Positions 44,502-56,533 of a DNA stretch of 64,000 nt are shown in pieces. The translations under genes were made by a program, and so were the position numbers. The stretch is from Hyphomonas sp. TMED17. GTDB taxonomy: Bacteria > Pseudomonadota > Alphaproteobacteria > Caulobacterales > Hyphomonadaceae. Within the stretch, counting starts at the first letter, position 1. Every line of letters begins with the position of its first letter. A model generated the notes under the pieces. It searched no databases. It was not told the DNA's origin and saw only the letters and a list, made by a program, of their open reading frames with translations. The DNA is taken from contig NHBW01000005.1 in NCBI GenBank assembly GCA_002172915.1, positions 264,466-328,465 on the forward strand, written 5' to 3'.

Positions 44502-45236
44502 TTGCGCAAGTATCCTCGACTATTTGTTCGTTCTCGCTTGCAGCAAGGCGAAGAAATAGATTTCGATGAATCGCATAGCAAATATTTGACCCGCGTGCTG
44601 AGGCTACAAAGCGGCGATGGCATTGCAGTGTTTAATGGCCGAGACGGCGAATGGCAGGGCAAGCTGGTTATCGATGGCCGTCGGTGCCGGCTGGCATTGA
44701 GTGAAAAAAGCCGCGATCAGAAACAGGTTCCGGACCTCGATTTACTGTTCGCCCCGGTGAAAAAGACCCGTACCGACTTCATTGTAGAGAAGGCAACGGA
44801 ATTAGGGATCGCGAACATGACGCCGGTAATAACCGCGTTTACGCAGTCCGCGAGAGTAAGAACCGATCGCCTGACCCATCTAGCAATCGAGGCCGCTGAA
44901 CAGAGTGAGAGACTGGACGTTCCGACAATATATGAGAGCGTAGCTTTAGCTCGCATCATATCTGGCTGGGACGTCAATCGCACGATTTATTATTGTGATG
45001 AGGCAGGTGCTGACGCAACGTTTGCTGACACGTTAAAGACGCGGCCAGCTCGCCCGGCGGCGATTTTGATTGGTCCTGAAGGCGGTTTTTCCGAATCAGA
45101 ACGGCAATTGTTGCGCCAGCATTCATTTATTATTCCGGTAAGCCTTGGGCCGCGCATACTCCGGGCCGAAACGGCGGTCGCAAGTGCGTTATCAATCTGG
45201 CAATCGATACTTGGCGATTGGTCGCAGACTTCTTAG
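44502..45236 (+). CDS. rsmE: 16S rRNA (uracil1498-N3)-methyltransferase
   Basis: A 244-residue SPOUT methyltransferase. The N-terminal PUA-like domain starts LRKYPRLFVRSRLQQGEEI; the C-terminal knot has KATELGIANMTPVIT, AAEQSERLDVP, LIGPEGGFSESE and SLGPRILRAETAVASAL. I use the TTG at 44502, six bases after AAGGAGA (44490-44496), because the usual N-terminus begins there; an open frame extends 51 codons further up but overlaps ubiA and is not conserved. gshA follows after 34 bases, as in many alphaproteobacteria. Confidence 0.95.
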   Translation: MRKYPRLFVRSRLQQGEEIDFDESHSKYLTRVLRLQSGDGIAVFNGRDGEWQGKLVIDGRRCRLALSEKSRDQKQVPDLDLLFAPVKKTRTDFIVEKATELGIANMTPVITAFTQSARVRTDRLTHLAIEAAEQSERLDVPTIYESVALARIISGWDVNRTIYYCDEAGADATFADTLKTRPARPAAILIGPEGGFSESERQLLRQHSFIIPVSLGPRILRAETAVASALSIWQSILGDWSQTS

Positions 45237-45270
45237 TTAAAGAGTCCTAATTTTGATTCGAGGTTGCTGA

Positions 45271-46650
45271 ATGACCACTCCTACGCAAGACATTGACGAG
45301 GCCTCACCGCGCATTCAGAACCGGGCAGAGCTGATCGAATGGTTTGAGCACGGCGAGAAACCCAAGCCGGACTGGCGGGTCGGTACCGAGCACGAGAAAT
45401 TTGGCTTTATCTGCGATGGTTACAAGCCTTTGCCTTATGCCGGCGACATTTCAGTCCTGACAATCCTCGAAAATATGCGCGACAAATATCAATGGCAGCC
45501 GATCGAAGAAAATGGTTATCTGATCGGGCTGAAGCGTGATGGGGCCAGTATTAGCCTTGAGCCGGGCGGACAGTTTGAATTGTCCGGCGCGCCGCTCGAA
45601 CACGTGCATGAAACGTGTAACGAGCTAAACAATCACCTTGCGGAAGTTCGGCAAATCACCGAGCCTATGGGTGTCGGCTTTATCGGACTTGGCGCGAGCC
45701 CGCTTTGGAGCATGGATGAAACGCCAATGATGCCCAAAGGGCGTTATCAAATCATGCGGGATTATATGTCCAAAGTCGGCCGGCTTGGACGCGAGATGAT
45801 GTTTCGGACTTGCACAGTGCAAGCCAATCTCGATTATTCGAGTGAAAGCGACATGGTCAAAAAATTCAGAGTGGCGCTGGCCCTGCAGCCGCTCGGCACA
45901 GCTTTATTCGCGAATTCTCCTTTTATCGACGGTAGAACAAACGGTTTTCTATCGTATCGGTCGCGTGTCTGGACTGATACCGATCCTGATCGCACTGGCA
46001 TGCTGCCATTCGTCTTTGAAGACGGGTTCGGGTATGAACAATATGCTGATTACGCGCTGGACGTGCCAATGTATTTTGTCCGTCGTGGCGGTAAATATCT
46101 CGATGCATCGGGGCTTAGTTTTCGGGATTTTATGAGCGGTGATTTACCTTTGCTACCCGGAGAGCGTCCGGCGATTGATGACTTCGAAGACCATCTCTCA
46201 ACGATTTTCCCAGAGGTCCGCTTGAAACGATTCCTTGAAATGAGGGGGTCAGATTCAGGCCCGTGGAGTTCGATATGCGCGTTTTCTGCATTCTGGGTTG
46301 GCCTATTATACGACCAGACATCTCTCGATGCGAGCTGGGAACTTGTAAAAAACTGGACAGCCAATGAGCGCGAAGCAATGCGCCAGAATACTGGTTTGCT
46401 CGGTCTGAAAACGCCAATACCGGGCGGGGCGACATTGCAAGATCTGGCGATTGACGTCCTCAAACTATCGCGAGAGGGGCTCAGAGCACGCAACAAACTG
46501 TCAACATCCGGCGAAAATGAAACCGGGTTTCTCGAACAGTTAAATCAAATTTGCAAGTCCGGTATCACGCCAGCCGAGCGTCTGCTGGCGCGTTACAACA
46601 CCGATTGGGGGCGGGATGTGCGTCCCGTCTTCGATTTTTGTGCGTATTAG
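45271..46650 (+). CDS. gshA: glutamate-cysteine ligase (plant/alphaproteobacterial type)
   Basis: A 459-residue GCS2-family enzyme that makes gamma-glutamylcysteine, the first step to glutathione. Landmarks are WRVGTEHEKFGF with the active-site glutamate, GASISLEPGGQFELSGAP, and MMFRTCTVQANLDYSSESDM. Length and motifs match the plant/rhizobial class, not the E. coli GshA class. Glutathione made here would serve the GST at 34.4 kb. The ATG at 45271 follows GAGG (45261-45264). Confidence 0.95.
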   Translation: MTTPTQDIDEASPRIQNRAELIEWFEHGEKPKPDWRVGTEHEKFGFICDGYKPLPYAGDISVLTILENMRDKYQWQPIEENGYLIGLKRDGASISLEPGGQFELSGAPLEHVHETCNELNNHLAEVRQITEPMGVGFIGLGASPLWSMDETPMMPKGRYQIMRDYMSKVGRLGREMMFRTCTVQANLDYSSESDMVKKFRVALALQPLGTALFANSPFIDGRTNGFLSYRSRVWTDTDPDRTGMLPFVFEDGFGYEQYADYALDVPMYFVRRGGKYLDASGLSFRDFMSGDLPLLPGERPAIDDFEDHLSTIFPEVRLKRFLEMRGSDSGPWSSICAFSAFWVGLLYDQTSLDASWELVKNWTANEREAMRQNTGLLGLKTPIPGGATLQDLAIDVLKLSREGLRARNKLSTSGENETGFLEQLNQICKSGITPAERLLARYNTDWGRDVRPVFDFCAY

Positions 46651-46764
46651 TGACGAACATCCTTATGATTTGAGTAGTTGCGATTCACGCGCCACCATGC
46701 TGTTCTCTGCGTTGGCGGGTGGGTATCGCTCGAATTGACGACTATGCAGTGATTGGAGCTTATT

Positions 46765-48297
46765 GTGAGTGGTGAGACGGTAAAACAAACCGGGTGGGAC
46801 GGGACATTCCTCGGACATCCAAAAGGTCTTTTTGTTCTATTCTTTGCAGAAATGTGGGAGCGCTTTTCATATTACGGGATGCGCGCGCTGCTTATTTTTT
46901 ACCTGACGAAGCATTTTCTATTTTCCGATAATGCGGCCTATGGAATTTATGCTGCCTATACGACTCTGGTTTATATTACACCGGTCATCGGGGGTGTACT
47001 GGCAGACCGCTATCTTGGGCAGCGAAAGGCTGTTCTATGGGGCGCCGTGCTACTCGTTCTGGGGCATTCGGGGCTGGCCTATGAGGGACCAAGCCTGAGT
47101 CCGGGCGAGCAGCCCGCCGAGTTTACGATGAATGTCTTTTATTTCAGCCTTGCGCTTATCATCGCTGGCGTTGGATTCTTGAAAGCAAACATTTCGACAA
47201 TTGTTGGCGAACTTTATCCACGAACCGATACGCGCCGGGATTCGGCTTTCACCATTTTCTATGTCGGGATCAATCTAGGTGCTGCGGCAGGCGCTTTGCT
47301 GGCCGGTTATCTTGGTGAAACCTATGGCTGGAGTTACGGGTTCGGCGCGGCAGGTATCGGCATGCTGTTCGGGCTGATCATATTCGTTCTTGGTAAACCA
47401 GCTTTAAAAGGTGCCGGTGAACCTCGCGATCCGGCGCTACTCGCCGGGCCGCTCATAATGGGGCTTAACCGGGAGCGGCTCATCTATATTGGGTCGATCG
47501 TCGGTATTTTTGCCATCTGGTTAGCGGTTAGAGATCAGGGCACCGTTAATAAGTTGCTGATTGCAACCGGTCTTATCGTTGTATCTTACATCCTTTATCG
47601 CTCAGTATTCACGTTGCCAGCGCAAGCCCGCAACCGGATTATTGTCGGCCTGGTTCTCATAAGCACGCAAGTTTTATTCTGGGGACTGTTCGAACAGGCC
47701 GGGTCCTCGCTCAATATCTATACAGATGAACAAGTTGACCGGACTTTGTTTGGCTGGGAAGTGCCGGCATCGATGTTCCAGTCGATCAATGCCATTTATA
47801 TTGTCGTACTCGGCCCGTTATTTGCTTCAATGTGGATTTGGCTTGGTAACCGCGGGCTTGAGCCTTCGACGCCGGTCAAATTCGGTCTGGCGCTCGCGCA
47901 ATTGGGCCTTGGCTTTCTTGTTCTGGTCTGGGGCGGACAGAGCAGTGACGGGCTCACCCCGGTCATATTCATTTTCCTGATCTATCTGCTACATACAACC
48001 GGCGAACTATTCCTTTCGCCAGTTGGGCTTTCCGCGATTACCCGATTATCGGTAACGAATATGGTTGGATTGATGATGGGGACCTGGTTCCTGGCTTCAG
48101 GGGCCGGTAATGCCGTCGCAGGTCTGATTGCCCAATCCACTACAGTCGCTGGCGAGAATGGCGAGGATGTAGTTTTACAGGTCTATGCCAATGTTGGTCT
48201 GCTCGCGATTGCGGTCGGCGGGATCATGCTATTATTGAGTTATCCGCTGAAGCGTATGATGCATCTCGAAACGCTCGAAGATTCCGATCCAGCATAG
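46765..48297 (+). CDS. proton-dependent oligopeptide transporter (POT/PTR family)
   Basis: A 510-residue MFS-type peptide importer. The proton-coupling motif is FAEMWERFSYYGMRALLIFYL (ExxERFxYY) in helix 1, and the family signature region GVGFLKANISTIVGELYP and FTIFYVGINLGAAAGALLAGYL follow; twelve to fourteen hydrophobic helices are visible. It takes up di- and tripeptides with protons. I set the start at GTG 46765, six bases after GGAG (46755-46758), rather than TTG at 46753. It stands alone after gshA with a 114-base gap. Confidence 0.93.
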   Translation: MSGETVKQTGWDGTFLGHPKGLFVLFFAEMWERFSYYGMRALLIFYLTKHFLFSDNAAYGIYAAYTTLVYITPVIGGVLADRYLGQRKAVLWGAVLLVLGHSGLAYEGPSLSPGEQPAEFTMNVFYFSLALIIAGVGFLKANISTIVGELYPRTDTRRDSAFTIFYVGINLGAAAGALLAGYLGETYGWSYGFGAAGIGMLFGLIIFVLGKPALKGAGEPRDPALLAGPLIMGLNRERLIYIGSIVGIFAIWLAVRDQGTVNKLLIATGLIVVSYILYRSVFTLPAQARNRIIVGLVLISTQVLFWGLFEQAGSSLNIYTDEQVDRTLFGWEVPASMFQSINAIYIVVLGPLFASMWIWLGNRGLEPSTPVKFGLALAQLGLGFLVLVWGGQSSDGLTPVIFIFLIYLLHTTGELFLSPVGLSAITRLSVTNMVGLMMGTWFLASGAGNAVAGLIAQSTTVAGENGEDVVLQVYANVGLLAIAVGGIMLLLSYPLKRMMHLETLEDSDPA

Positions 48298-48578
48298 GCT
48301 TGTTTGACAATGGAAGCCGTAGCTCAGCAGAGTAGGGCGCACCGGTTGTTCCCGGACGCCGCGCCGGCTTTTTGAGTAGCACTGCCGCTATTTGCGTTGA
48401 CTTCAGCCGGGATCAGGTTGATCAGTGATAGTGTGCACTGGTCCGAATGATCGGGACAAAACATGTCGCTAAACCTTGCTCGCGGACAAATCGGCATACG
48501 CAGAACGCTACCCGATGTGATCAGCTGTCGGGCAGTATCGGTTTCGATTGCATATCAGTCACAGCCGAACCGGTTAAT
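48298..48578. other. intergenic gap between the POT transporter and tldD
   Basis: This 281-base gap has no convincing gene. It holds a GTAGCTCAGC stretch near 48318 that recalls a tRNA D arm but lacks anticodon and T arms, a GCGCCGGCTTTTT run ending near 48374 that may end the transporter transcript, and a perfect CCGGTTA-ATC-TAACCGG repeat (48570-48576 and 48580-48586) straddling the tldD stop. Confidence 0.4.
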
Positions 48579-49982
48579 CTAACCGGCCCCGCCGACGGTC
48601 AAGCCACCGATTTTCAAAGTTGGCTGTCCAACTCCGACCGGCACGGTCTGTCCAGCTTTACCACAAGTGCCAACGCCATCATCCATCGCCATGTCGTTGC
48701 CGATCATTGAAACCTGACTAAGCGCTGTTGGGCCATGCCCGATCAGTGTTGCATTTTTAACAGGCGCAACAATTTTTCCTTTTTCCACGAGATAGGCCTC
48801 GGTGCACTGGAAAACGAAGTTGCCGGATGTGATGTCAACTTGACCGCCACCAAAATCAACCGCCCAGATCCCGTTATCAATGGAGCTGACGATTTCGTCA
48901 GGGTCGTCCTGGCCGCCCAGCATAATTGTATTCGTCATGCGGGGCATAATGGTCGCATCATACGATTCCCGGCGGCCATTTCCGGTCGAGGCAACCCCCA
49001 TTAATCGGGCATTCTGGCGGTCCTGCATATAACCCCGCAATATGCCGTCTTCAATCAGAACCGTCCGGTTTGTCGGGGTTCCTTCATCATCGAAACTTAG
49101 CGAACCGCGGCGGGCATCAATCGTTCCGTCATCAACGACTGTTACACCCTTTGCGGCGACTTGCTGTCCGACCTGACCGGCATAAACACTGCTACCTTTC
49201 CGGTTAAAGTCGCCTTCAAGTCCGTGTCCAACAGCTTCGTGAAGCAATACCGCCGGCCAGCCCGGACCCAGTACTACTTCCATCTGCCCGGCAGGCGCCG
49301 GTATCGATTGTAAATTGACATCAGCCTTGCGCAGAGCGCGTTCTGCGAGGCCCTTCCACCGGCCCGGCTCAATCCACTCATCATAAGCAGCACGACCACC
49401 GGCACCGGCGGACCCGGTTTCCCGTCGTCCCGACTCTTCCAGTGTTACTGAAATGTTCAGCCGGACGAGTGGACGTATCTCGTGGAACATCTCGCCAGCC
49501 GGACGTAATATATCAATCGATTCCATAACGCCGGCCAAAGACACTGACACCTGCACTACACGCGGATCCTTTGCCCGCACCCAGGCATCGATTTCCGACA
49601 ATAATTCCACTTTTACTTGAAATGTCGGCGCCGCTGTCGGGTCAATTGGCTCATATAGTCGACGATTGGTTGGCGGCGCGCTGACATCCAGCTTGCCATC
49701 ATATCCGCGATTGGCTTGGCGCGCGGTTTCGGCGGCGCGCTTGATCGCGTCGATACTCAGCTCACCTGAATGGGCATTGCCAGAGGCTTCACCAGCGATG
49801 ACGCGAAGTCCAAAACCTTGTGTCGTGTCATAAGCAGCCGATTTCAGACGGCCATCATCGAATACAAAGCTTTCCGAGCGAGACCGCTGGACGTAGATAT
49901 CGCCGTCGTCGGAACCATGGACGGCTTGCGCGAGAATATTGCAGGCTTGCTGCGGGTCGAAAGGTAAATCTGTTTGTGTCAT
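48579..49982 (-). CDS. tldD: metalloprotease TldD
   Basis: A 467-residue TldD. The zinc site is the HEAVGH of LLHEAVGHGLEGDFNRKGSS with the downstream GTPTNRTVLIEDGILRGYM and the C-terminal cysteine/glycine region. Together with TldE/PmbA (37.6 kb) it forms a heterodimeric protease that digests unstructured peptides and matures some RiPPs. The gene precedes the cox operon on the opposite strand, as in other alphaproteobacteria. Start is the ATG at 49980-49982. Confidence 0.96.
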   Translation of the reverse strand: MTQTDLPFDPQQACNILAQAVHGSDDGDIYVQRSRSESFVFDDGRLKSAAYDTTQGFGLRVIAGEASGNAHSGELSIDAIKRAAETARQANRGYDGKLDVSAPPTNRRLYEPIDPTAAPTFQVKVELLSEIDAWVRAKDPRVVQVSVSLAGVMESIDILRPAGEMFHEIRPLVRLNISVTLEESGRRETGSAGAGGRAAYDEWIEPGRWKGLAERALRKADVNLQSIPAPAGQMEVVLGPGWPAVLLHEAVGHGLEGDFNRKGSSVYAGQVGQQVAAKGVTVVDDGTIDARRGSLSFDDEGTPTNRTVLIEDGILRGYMQDRQNARLMGVASTGNGRRESYDATIMPRMTNTIMLGGQDDPDEIVSSIDNGIWAVDFGGGQVDITSGNFVFQCTEAYLVEKGKIVAPVKNATLIGHGPTALSQVSMIGNDMAMDDGVGTCGKAGQTVPVGVGQPTLKIGGLTVGGAG

Positions 49983-50057
49983 AGATACTAGATGCGCTGT
50001 CGGGGGGGCAGGATCAAGGTCTCATTTCAGTTTGACACAGGATTGCATGCCGCTTGC

Positions 50058-50621
50058 CTAATCGACCGGCGTAATTTCAAACCGATCCAACTGCATAATG
50101 GCCAGATCCCAATCGGGTTTCAGTTCGAGTGCGCGCGCATAATCATCATAGGCGCCGTTGATGTCGCCGGTATTTTCGCGCGCAATGCCACGATTGTAAT
50201 AGGCGGCATGGGCATCGGTGATACCCAGTTCAAGCGACTTATTGATTGGCGCGAGCGCTGACGCGAAGTCCCGTTGGTAGATATATACCGACCCCTTATT
50301 CAAATATGCTTCGGCCAAATCCGGATTGAGTGCGATTGCGTCGGCATAATCGGTTAGGGACTCCTCATATTTACCAGCCCGCATCCGTAAAACGCCGCGA
50401 TTAACATAAGTGGCAGCCCGATTTTTCGCCGTCATTGTTTCTTCGCGCAGCGCCCGTGTGCAGGTTTGCTCTGCGTCGAGAAATGAAGCGTATGCATTTG
50501 CCGTCTTATTGTAGCAGTCAGTGCCAAAACCGGTGCCGATAACAAATACTTGTGCCTGTGATATTCCGGCAATCGCGGGACAAATCAGAAGCACAGCGAG
50601 TATTTTTCTAAAATTAAACAT
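50058..50621 (-). CDS. exported tetratricopeptide repeat protein
   Basis: A 187-residue protein with a signal peptide (FRKILAVLLICPAIAGISQAQ) and three TPR units at about residues 68-102, 105-137 and 139-172, seen as RGVLRMRAGKYEESLTDYAD, LNKGSVYIYQRDFASALAPI and YNRGIARENTGDINGAYDDY. It should act in the periplasm as a protein-binding scaffold. The ATG at 50619-50621 has AGGAGG six bases upstream on its strand; a longer frame to 50663 is less likely. It lies between tldD and the divergent cox operon; a specific link to oxidase assembly is possible but not shown. Confidence 0.85.
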   Translation of the reverse strand: MFNFRKILAVLLICPAIAGISQAQVFVIGTGFGTDCYNKTANAYASFLDAEQTCTRALREETMTAKNRAATYVNRGVLRMRAGKYEESLTDYADAIALNPDLAEAYLNKGSVYIYQRDFASALAPINKSLELGITDAHAAYYNRGIARENTGDINGAYDDYARALELKPDWDLAIMQLDRFEITPVD

Positions 50622-50675
50622 TCCAACCTCCTGATTTACCCAACATACCCTATTATCGAACATTTACGAAGAAGC

Positions 50676-50697
50676 TGCGACAAAATGGTCTGCGACA
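50676..50697. repeat. direct repeat TGCGACA upstream of coxB
   Basis: TGCGACA occurs at 50676-50682 and 50691-50697, 15 bases apart, in the divergent gap between the TPR gene and coxB. GCGAC recalls half-sites of the RegA/PrrA redox regulator, but that site is normally an inverted pair, so this is only suggestive. Confidence 0.3.
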
Positions 50698-50766
50698 TTT
50701 TAAAAGAGTTCGATTGTCTGGGTAGACCTGAGTAGATGATGGTTTTATGCGATAGTGCAAACCCGA

Positions 50767-53491
<2,725 letters not shown>

Positions 53492-53505
<14 letters not shown>

Positions 53506-54451
53506 TGTCGTTTTAGATAGCCCCGAGCGGACCGTCGGGACCGCGGGCGATTATCTGGAACTGATGAAGCCCCGCATTATCATGCTGGTGGTTTTCACCT
53601 TCATAGCAGGCCTGGTCGCTGCCCAATCAGTAACCGGTCTGGTGATAAATCCGGTTCTGGCGATTGTTGCCACGATTGCGGTTAGCCTCGGATCAGGGGC
53701 AGCAGGTGCGATTAATATGTGGTTCGATGCCGATATCGATGCGCGTATGGCACGAACAGCAACACGGCCAATTCCTTCCGGAGCAGTCCCGCGCGAAGAA
53801 GCGCTGTCGCTCGGTATTATAATTTCAGCCATGTCGGTTCTGCTGATGTGGATGGCATCTAACGTGTTAGCAGCAGTGATACTGGCAATATCGATTGTCT
53901 ATTATGGCGTCTTCTACACAATGTTGTTAAAGCGCCGGACACCGCAGAATATTGTCATTGGCGGCGCAGCCGGTGCGTTTCCGCCATTGATTGGCTGGGT
54001 TGCAGTTACCGGCGCTATGTCGGTTGACGCCTGGATCCTGTTTGCAATTATCTTTTTCTGGACGCCGCCGCATTTCTGGGCGCTCAGCCTCGTTGCGCAT
54101 AAGGAATATGAACGGGTTGGGGTACCGATGCTTCCCGTGACGCACGGGGCACGCGCAACAAGAAAACAAATGCTTGCCTACACTTTGATACTGACGCCAA
54201 TCGCGCTGGCGCCGTTGCTGACCGGTCTGGGCGGAATCGTCTATGCATTCGTATCGGTACCGGTGAGCCTTGGTTTTATCTATTTTGCCGTTCGTATTTA
54301 TCGCAGTCGGGCCGGCGACGCTGATGCCGGCGACAAGGAACGCAAACTTGCAATGTCGATGTTTGCCTTCTCGATACTGTATCTGTTCTTGTTGTTTGCC
54401 GCTGTGCTCGCAGAACATGGCTTCAATCTCTACATGCCAGTTGGAGGATAA
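53492..54451 (+). CDS. ctaB: protoheme IX farnesyltransferase (heme O synthase)
   Basis: A 319-residue UbiA-superfamily membrane enzyme that adds farnesyl to heme B, giving heme O for the oxidase. The motif NMWFDADIDARMARTATRPIPSG (CtaB/CyoE type) and the second polar motif near TPPHFWALSLVAHKEYERVGVPMLP distinguish it from ubiA. About eight or nine helices are visible. Start is ATG at 53492. It is in the cox operon between ctaD and coxF, as in other alphaproteobacteria. Confidence 0.97.
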
Positions 54452-54453
54452 GC

Positions 54454-54663
54454 GTGAAAGATTCCAATGACCCTGCTTTAGCGGCGCAACGCCGACGTAA
54501 CCTCTGGTTGGGCCTGGCGCTTTTCGGATTTGTCGTCCTGGTTGGGGTCTCAACAGCGATCCGTTTGCAAGATGCTGCACTGACCGATGATAATAGCTTC
54601 TATTTTAACGGCAGCATGTCAGTGCCAGCCGTAAGCGAGACTGTTCTGGAGCTGGTGGAATGA
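54454..54663 (+). CDS. small cytochrome oxidase cluster membrane protein (CoxF-like)
   Basis: A 69-residue protein with a cytosolic basic start (AAQRRRNLWL) and one membrane helix (LALFGFVVLVGVSTAI). Small proteins of this kind sit between ctaB and ctaG in many alphaproteobacterial cox operons and are called CoxF; their role is probably oxidase assembly or stability. The start is GTG at 54454 after a GGAGG-like run. It overlaps ctaG by four bases (ATGA). Confidence 0.8.
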   Translation: MKDSNDPALAAQRRRNLWLGLALFGFVVLVGVSTAIRLQDAALTDDNSFYFNGSMSVPAVSETVLELVE

Positions 54664-55208
54664 AAAACCGGCAATTGGCTATTTTTCTCTCCGGTTTGGG
54701 TCTTGGTATGCTCAGCTTGGCGTTTGCTTCCAAGCCTCTGTACGACACGTTCTGCCGGATCACCGGCTTTGGTGGCACGACCCAGATTGCTGAGCAGGCA
54801 CCGGCCGATGTGCTAGATCGGGAAGTGACAGTTCGGTTCGATGCGAATGTTGTTGATACGCCGCTATCATTCAGAACACTTCAAACCAACATGCCGATTT
54901 ACCTCGGCGAGCATGGCCTGGCGTTCTTCGAGATAACCAACACCTCAGATTCTGACGTTAAGGTGATTGCAAGCTATAATGTGACGCCGCATAAAGCCGG
55001 ACGCTTTTTCAACAAGCTAGAATGTTTCTGTTTTGAAGAACGGACAATTTCGGCTGGCGATACCAAAAAACTCCCCGTCGTTTTCTTTATCGATCCAAGT
55101 CTTGATCAGGAGCGCAATCTCGATGATGTGCGCACAATCACATTATCCTACACCTATTTTGAAGCTGACGCCTTTGCAGGTGCGGCGAAAACAGCATCAT
55201 TGAATTGA
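54660..55208 (+). CDS. ctaG: cytochrome c oxidase assembly protein CtaG (Cox11)
   Basis: A 182-residue Cox11-type copper chaperone that delivers CuB to subunit I. It has one N-terminal membrane helix (residues 7-24), Cys32 in FCRITGFGG, and the copper-binding CFCF motif with Cys122 and Cys124 (KLECFCFEERTI), followed by LPVVFFIDP. The copper-binding domain is periplasmic. Length and motifs are normal. It is translationally coupled to the upstream small gene; the next gene coxC starts 72 bases further on. Confidence 0.96.
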   Translation: MKNRQLAIFLSGLGLGMLSLAFASKPLYDTFCRITGFGGTTQIAEQAPADVLDREVTVRFDANVVDTPLSFRTLQTNMPIYLGEHGLAFFEITNTSDSDVKVIASYNVTPHKAGRFFNKLECFCFEERTISAGDTKKLPVVFFIDPSLDQERNLDDVRTITLSYTYFEADAFAGAAKTASLN

Positions 55209-55280
55209 CCTATTGCCCGATTGCAGGGCATGAGGCTATTAGCGGAATCAGTATTGGCAGTAATGAAGGGCTAAAACAGT

Positions 55281-56150
55281 ATGGCGGACGAAGTAAGACA
55301 CGACTATCATCTTGTTAATCCATCCCCGTGGCCCTTATTCGGTTCATTGGCAGTTACTGTGCTTGCGATCGGGGCAGTGACGTTCATGAAGGGGCTGTTT
55401 GGCTTCGAGCAGGGTTATCCATGGATCATGGTCGCCGGCTTCGCAATGGTCATTTGGGTTATGATCGGCTGGTGGCGTGAGGTTATTAAAGAGGGTCGCG
55501 CCGGAGATCATACGCCGGTTGTGGAGATTGGCCTGAAATATGGCATGGTCCTGTTTATTGCCTCAGAGGTAATGTTCTTCGGCGCCTGGTTCTGGAGCTT
55601 CTTCGAATTTACAATCTTCTTTGACGCACGGGTTGGCGATACGTTTGATTATACCAATGCGATCTATGCCGAAGGTCTGGAGCGTTTTGCCCAGTGGCCG
55701 CCAACCGGCGTTAAGACTTTTGATCCGTTTCATTTGCCTTTAATGAACACGCTTATTCTGCTTCTGTCGGGAACTACAGTGACGGCGGCACACCATGCAC
55801 TCCAGCATGACAAGCTTGATAATGCCAAGCTGATGCTTTTCCTGACAGTTATCCTCGGCCTGGTTTTCACCAGCCTGCAGGCGATTGAGTATGCCGAGGC
55901 TCAATTCACCTATGACGGAACATTGTATGGTTCGGCTTTCTTCATGGCGACAGGCTTCCACGGGGCACACGTCATAATCGGTACAATCTTCCTGGCAGTT
56001 TGTCTGATGCGGATCTATGCCGGCAATATGACGTCGAAAAAACATCTCGGTTTCGAATTTGCCGCCTGGTACTGGCACTTCGTTGATGTCGTCTGGTTGT
56101 TCCTGTTCGCATTTGTATACGTTCTGCCACACTTGATTCTCGGGCACTAA
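55281..56150 (+). CDS. coxC: cytochrome c oxidase subunit III
   Basis: A 289-residue seven-helix subunit III, which stabilises the oxidase and supports proton uptake. Family marks are YHLVNPSPWPLFGSL, WWREVIKEGRAGDHTPVVEIGLKYGM, ASEVMFFGAWFWSFFE and the C-terminal FHGAHVIIGTIFLAVCLMR and FEFAAWYWHFVDVVWLFLF. No missing helix is seen. Start is ATG at 55281. Confidence 0.97.
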   Translation: MADEVRHDYHLVNPSPWPLFGSLAVTVLAIGAVTFMKGLFGFEQGYPWIMVAGFAMVIWVMIGWWREVIKEGRAGDHTPVVEIGLKYGMVLFIASEVMFFGAWFWSFFEFTIFFDARVGDTFDYTNAIYAEGLERFAQWPPTGVKTFDPFHLPLMNTLILLLSGTTVTAAHHALQHDKLDNAKLMLFLTVILGLVFTSLQAIEYAEAQFTYDGTLYGSAFFMATGFHGAHVIIGTIFLAVCLMRIYAGNMTSKKHLGFEFAAWYWHFVDVVWLFLFAFVYVLPHLILGH

Positions 56151-56152
56151 TA

Positions 56153-56533
56153 ATGACCCAGCACGTGCTTTCTCCTTGGCGAACAGGGATTAAGTGCGTG
56201 TGCCCACATTGCGGGCGGGGCAAGTTGTTTAAAGGCTTTCTTGAGTTCAATCTTCGCTGTGATCAGTGCGACACGCGCTTCGACAATTCCGGATCGGGCG
56301 ATGGACCGGCCTTCTTTGTGATGTTTGCCATTGCAATCCTGATAACGCCGCCAGTACTTGTTACCCAAATCGTTTTCGACCCGTCGGTTTGGGTGCAAAC
56401 GCTTGTCTGGGGACCGGTTATTCTCGCCGGGTCTGTCGGCTTATTGCGGCCATTTAAGGCGACACTCTTTGCCCTCGAAGCGCAGCACCGCCCGAAGCCG
56501 GTGGATACAATCCCCAAGCACGAGATCTTGTGA
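56153..56533 (+). CDS. DUF983 family membrane protein
   Basis: A 126-residue protein of the DUF983 family, found in the cox cluster of most alphaproteobacteria between coxC and surf1. It has a CPHCGRGKLF and CDQCDTRF pair, likely a zinc ribbon near the N-terminus, followed by GPAFFVMFAIAIL and a second hydrophobic helix. Function is not established; assembly is probable from context. It starts two bases after coxC and overlaps the SURF1 gene. Confidence 0.9.
   Translation: MTQHVLSPWRTGIKCVCPHCGRGKLFKGFLEFNLRCDQCDTRFDNSGSGDGPAFFVMFAIAILITPPVLVTQIVFDPSVWVQTLVWGPVILAGSVGLLRPFKATLFALEAQHRPKPVDTIPKHEIL

Noticed and set aside
48312..48374. tRNA-like sequence with GTAGCTCAGC and a D-arm-like stem
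   Set aside because: No seven-base anticodon loop with proper stem, no T arm (GTTCGANTC) and no acceptor pairing, so not a tRNA; perhaps chance.
53927..54580. Antisense frame of 217 codons opposite ctaB and coxF
   Set aside because: Amino acid content is unlike a real protein (very rich in Arg/Gln/His) and it is opposite a conserved gene.
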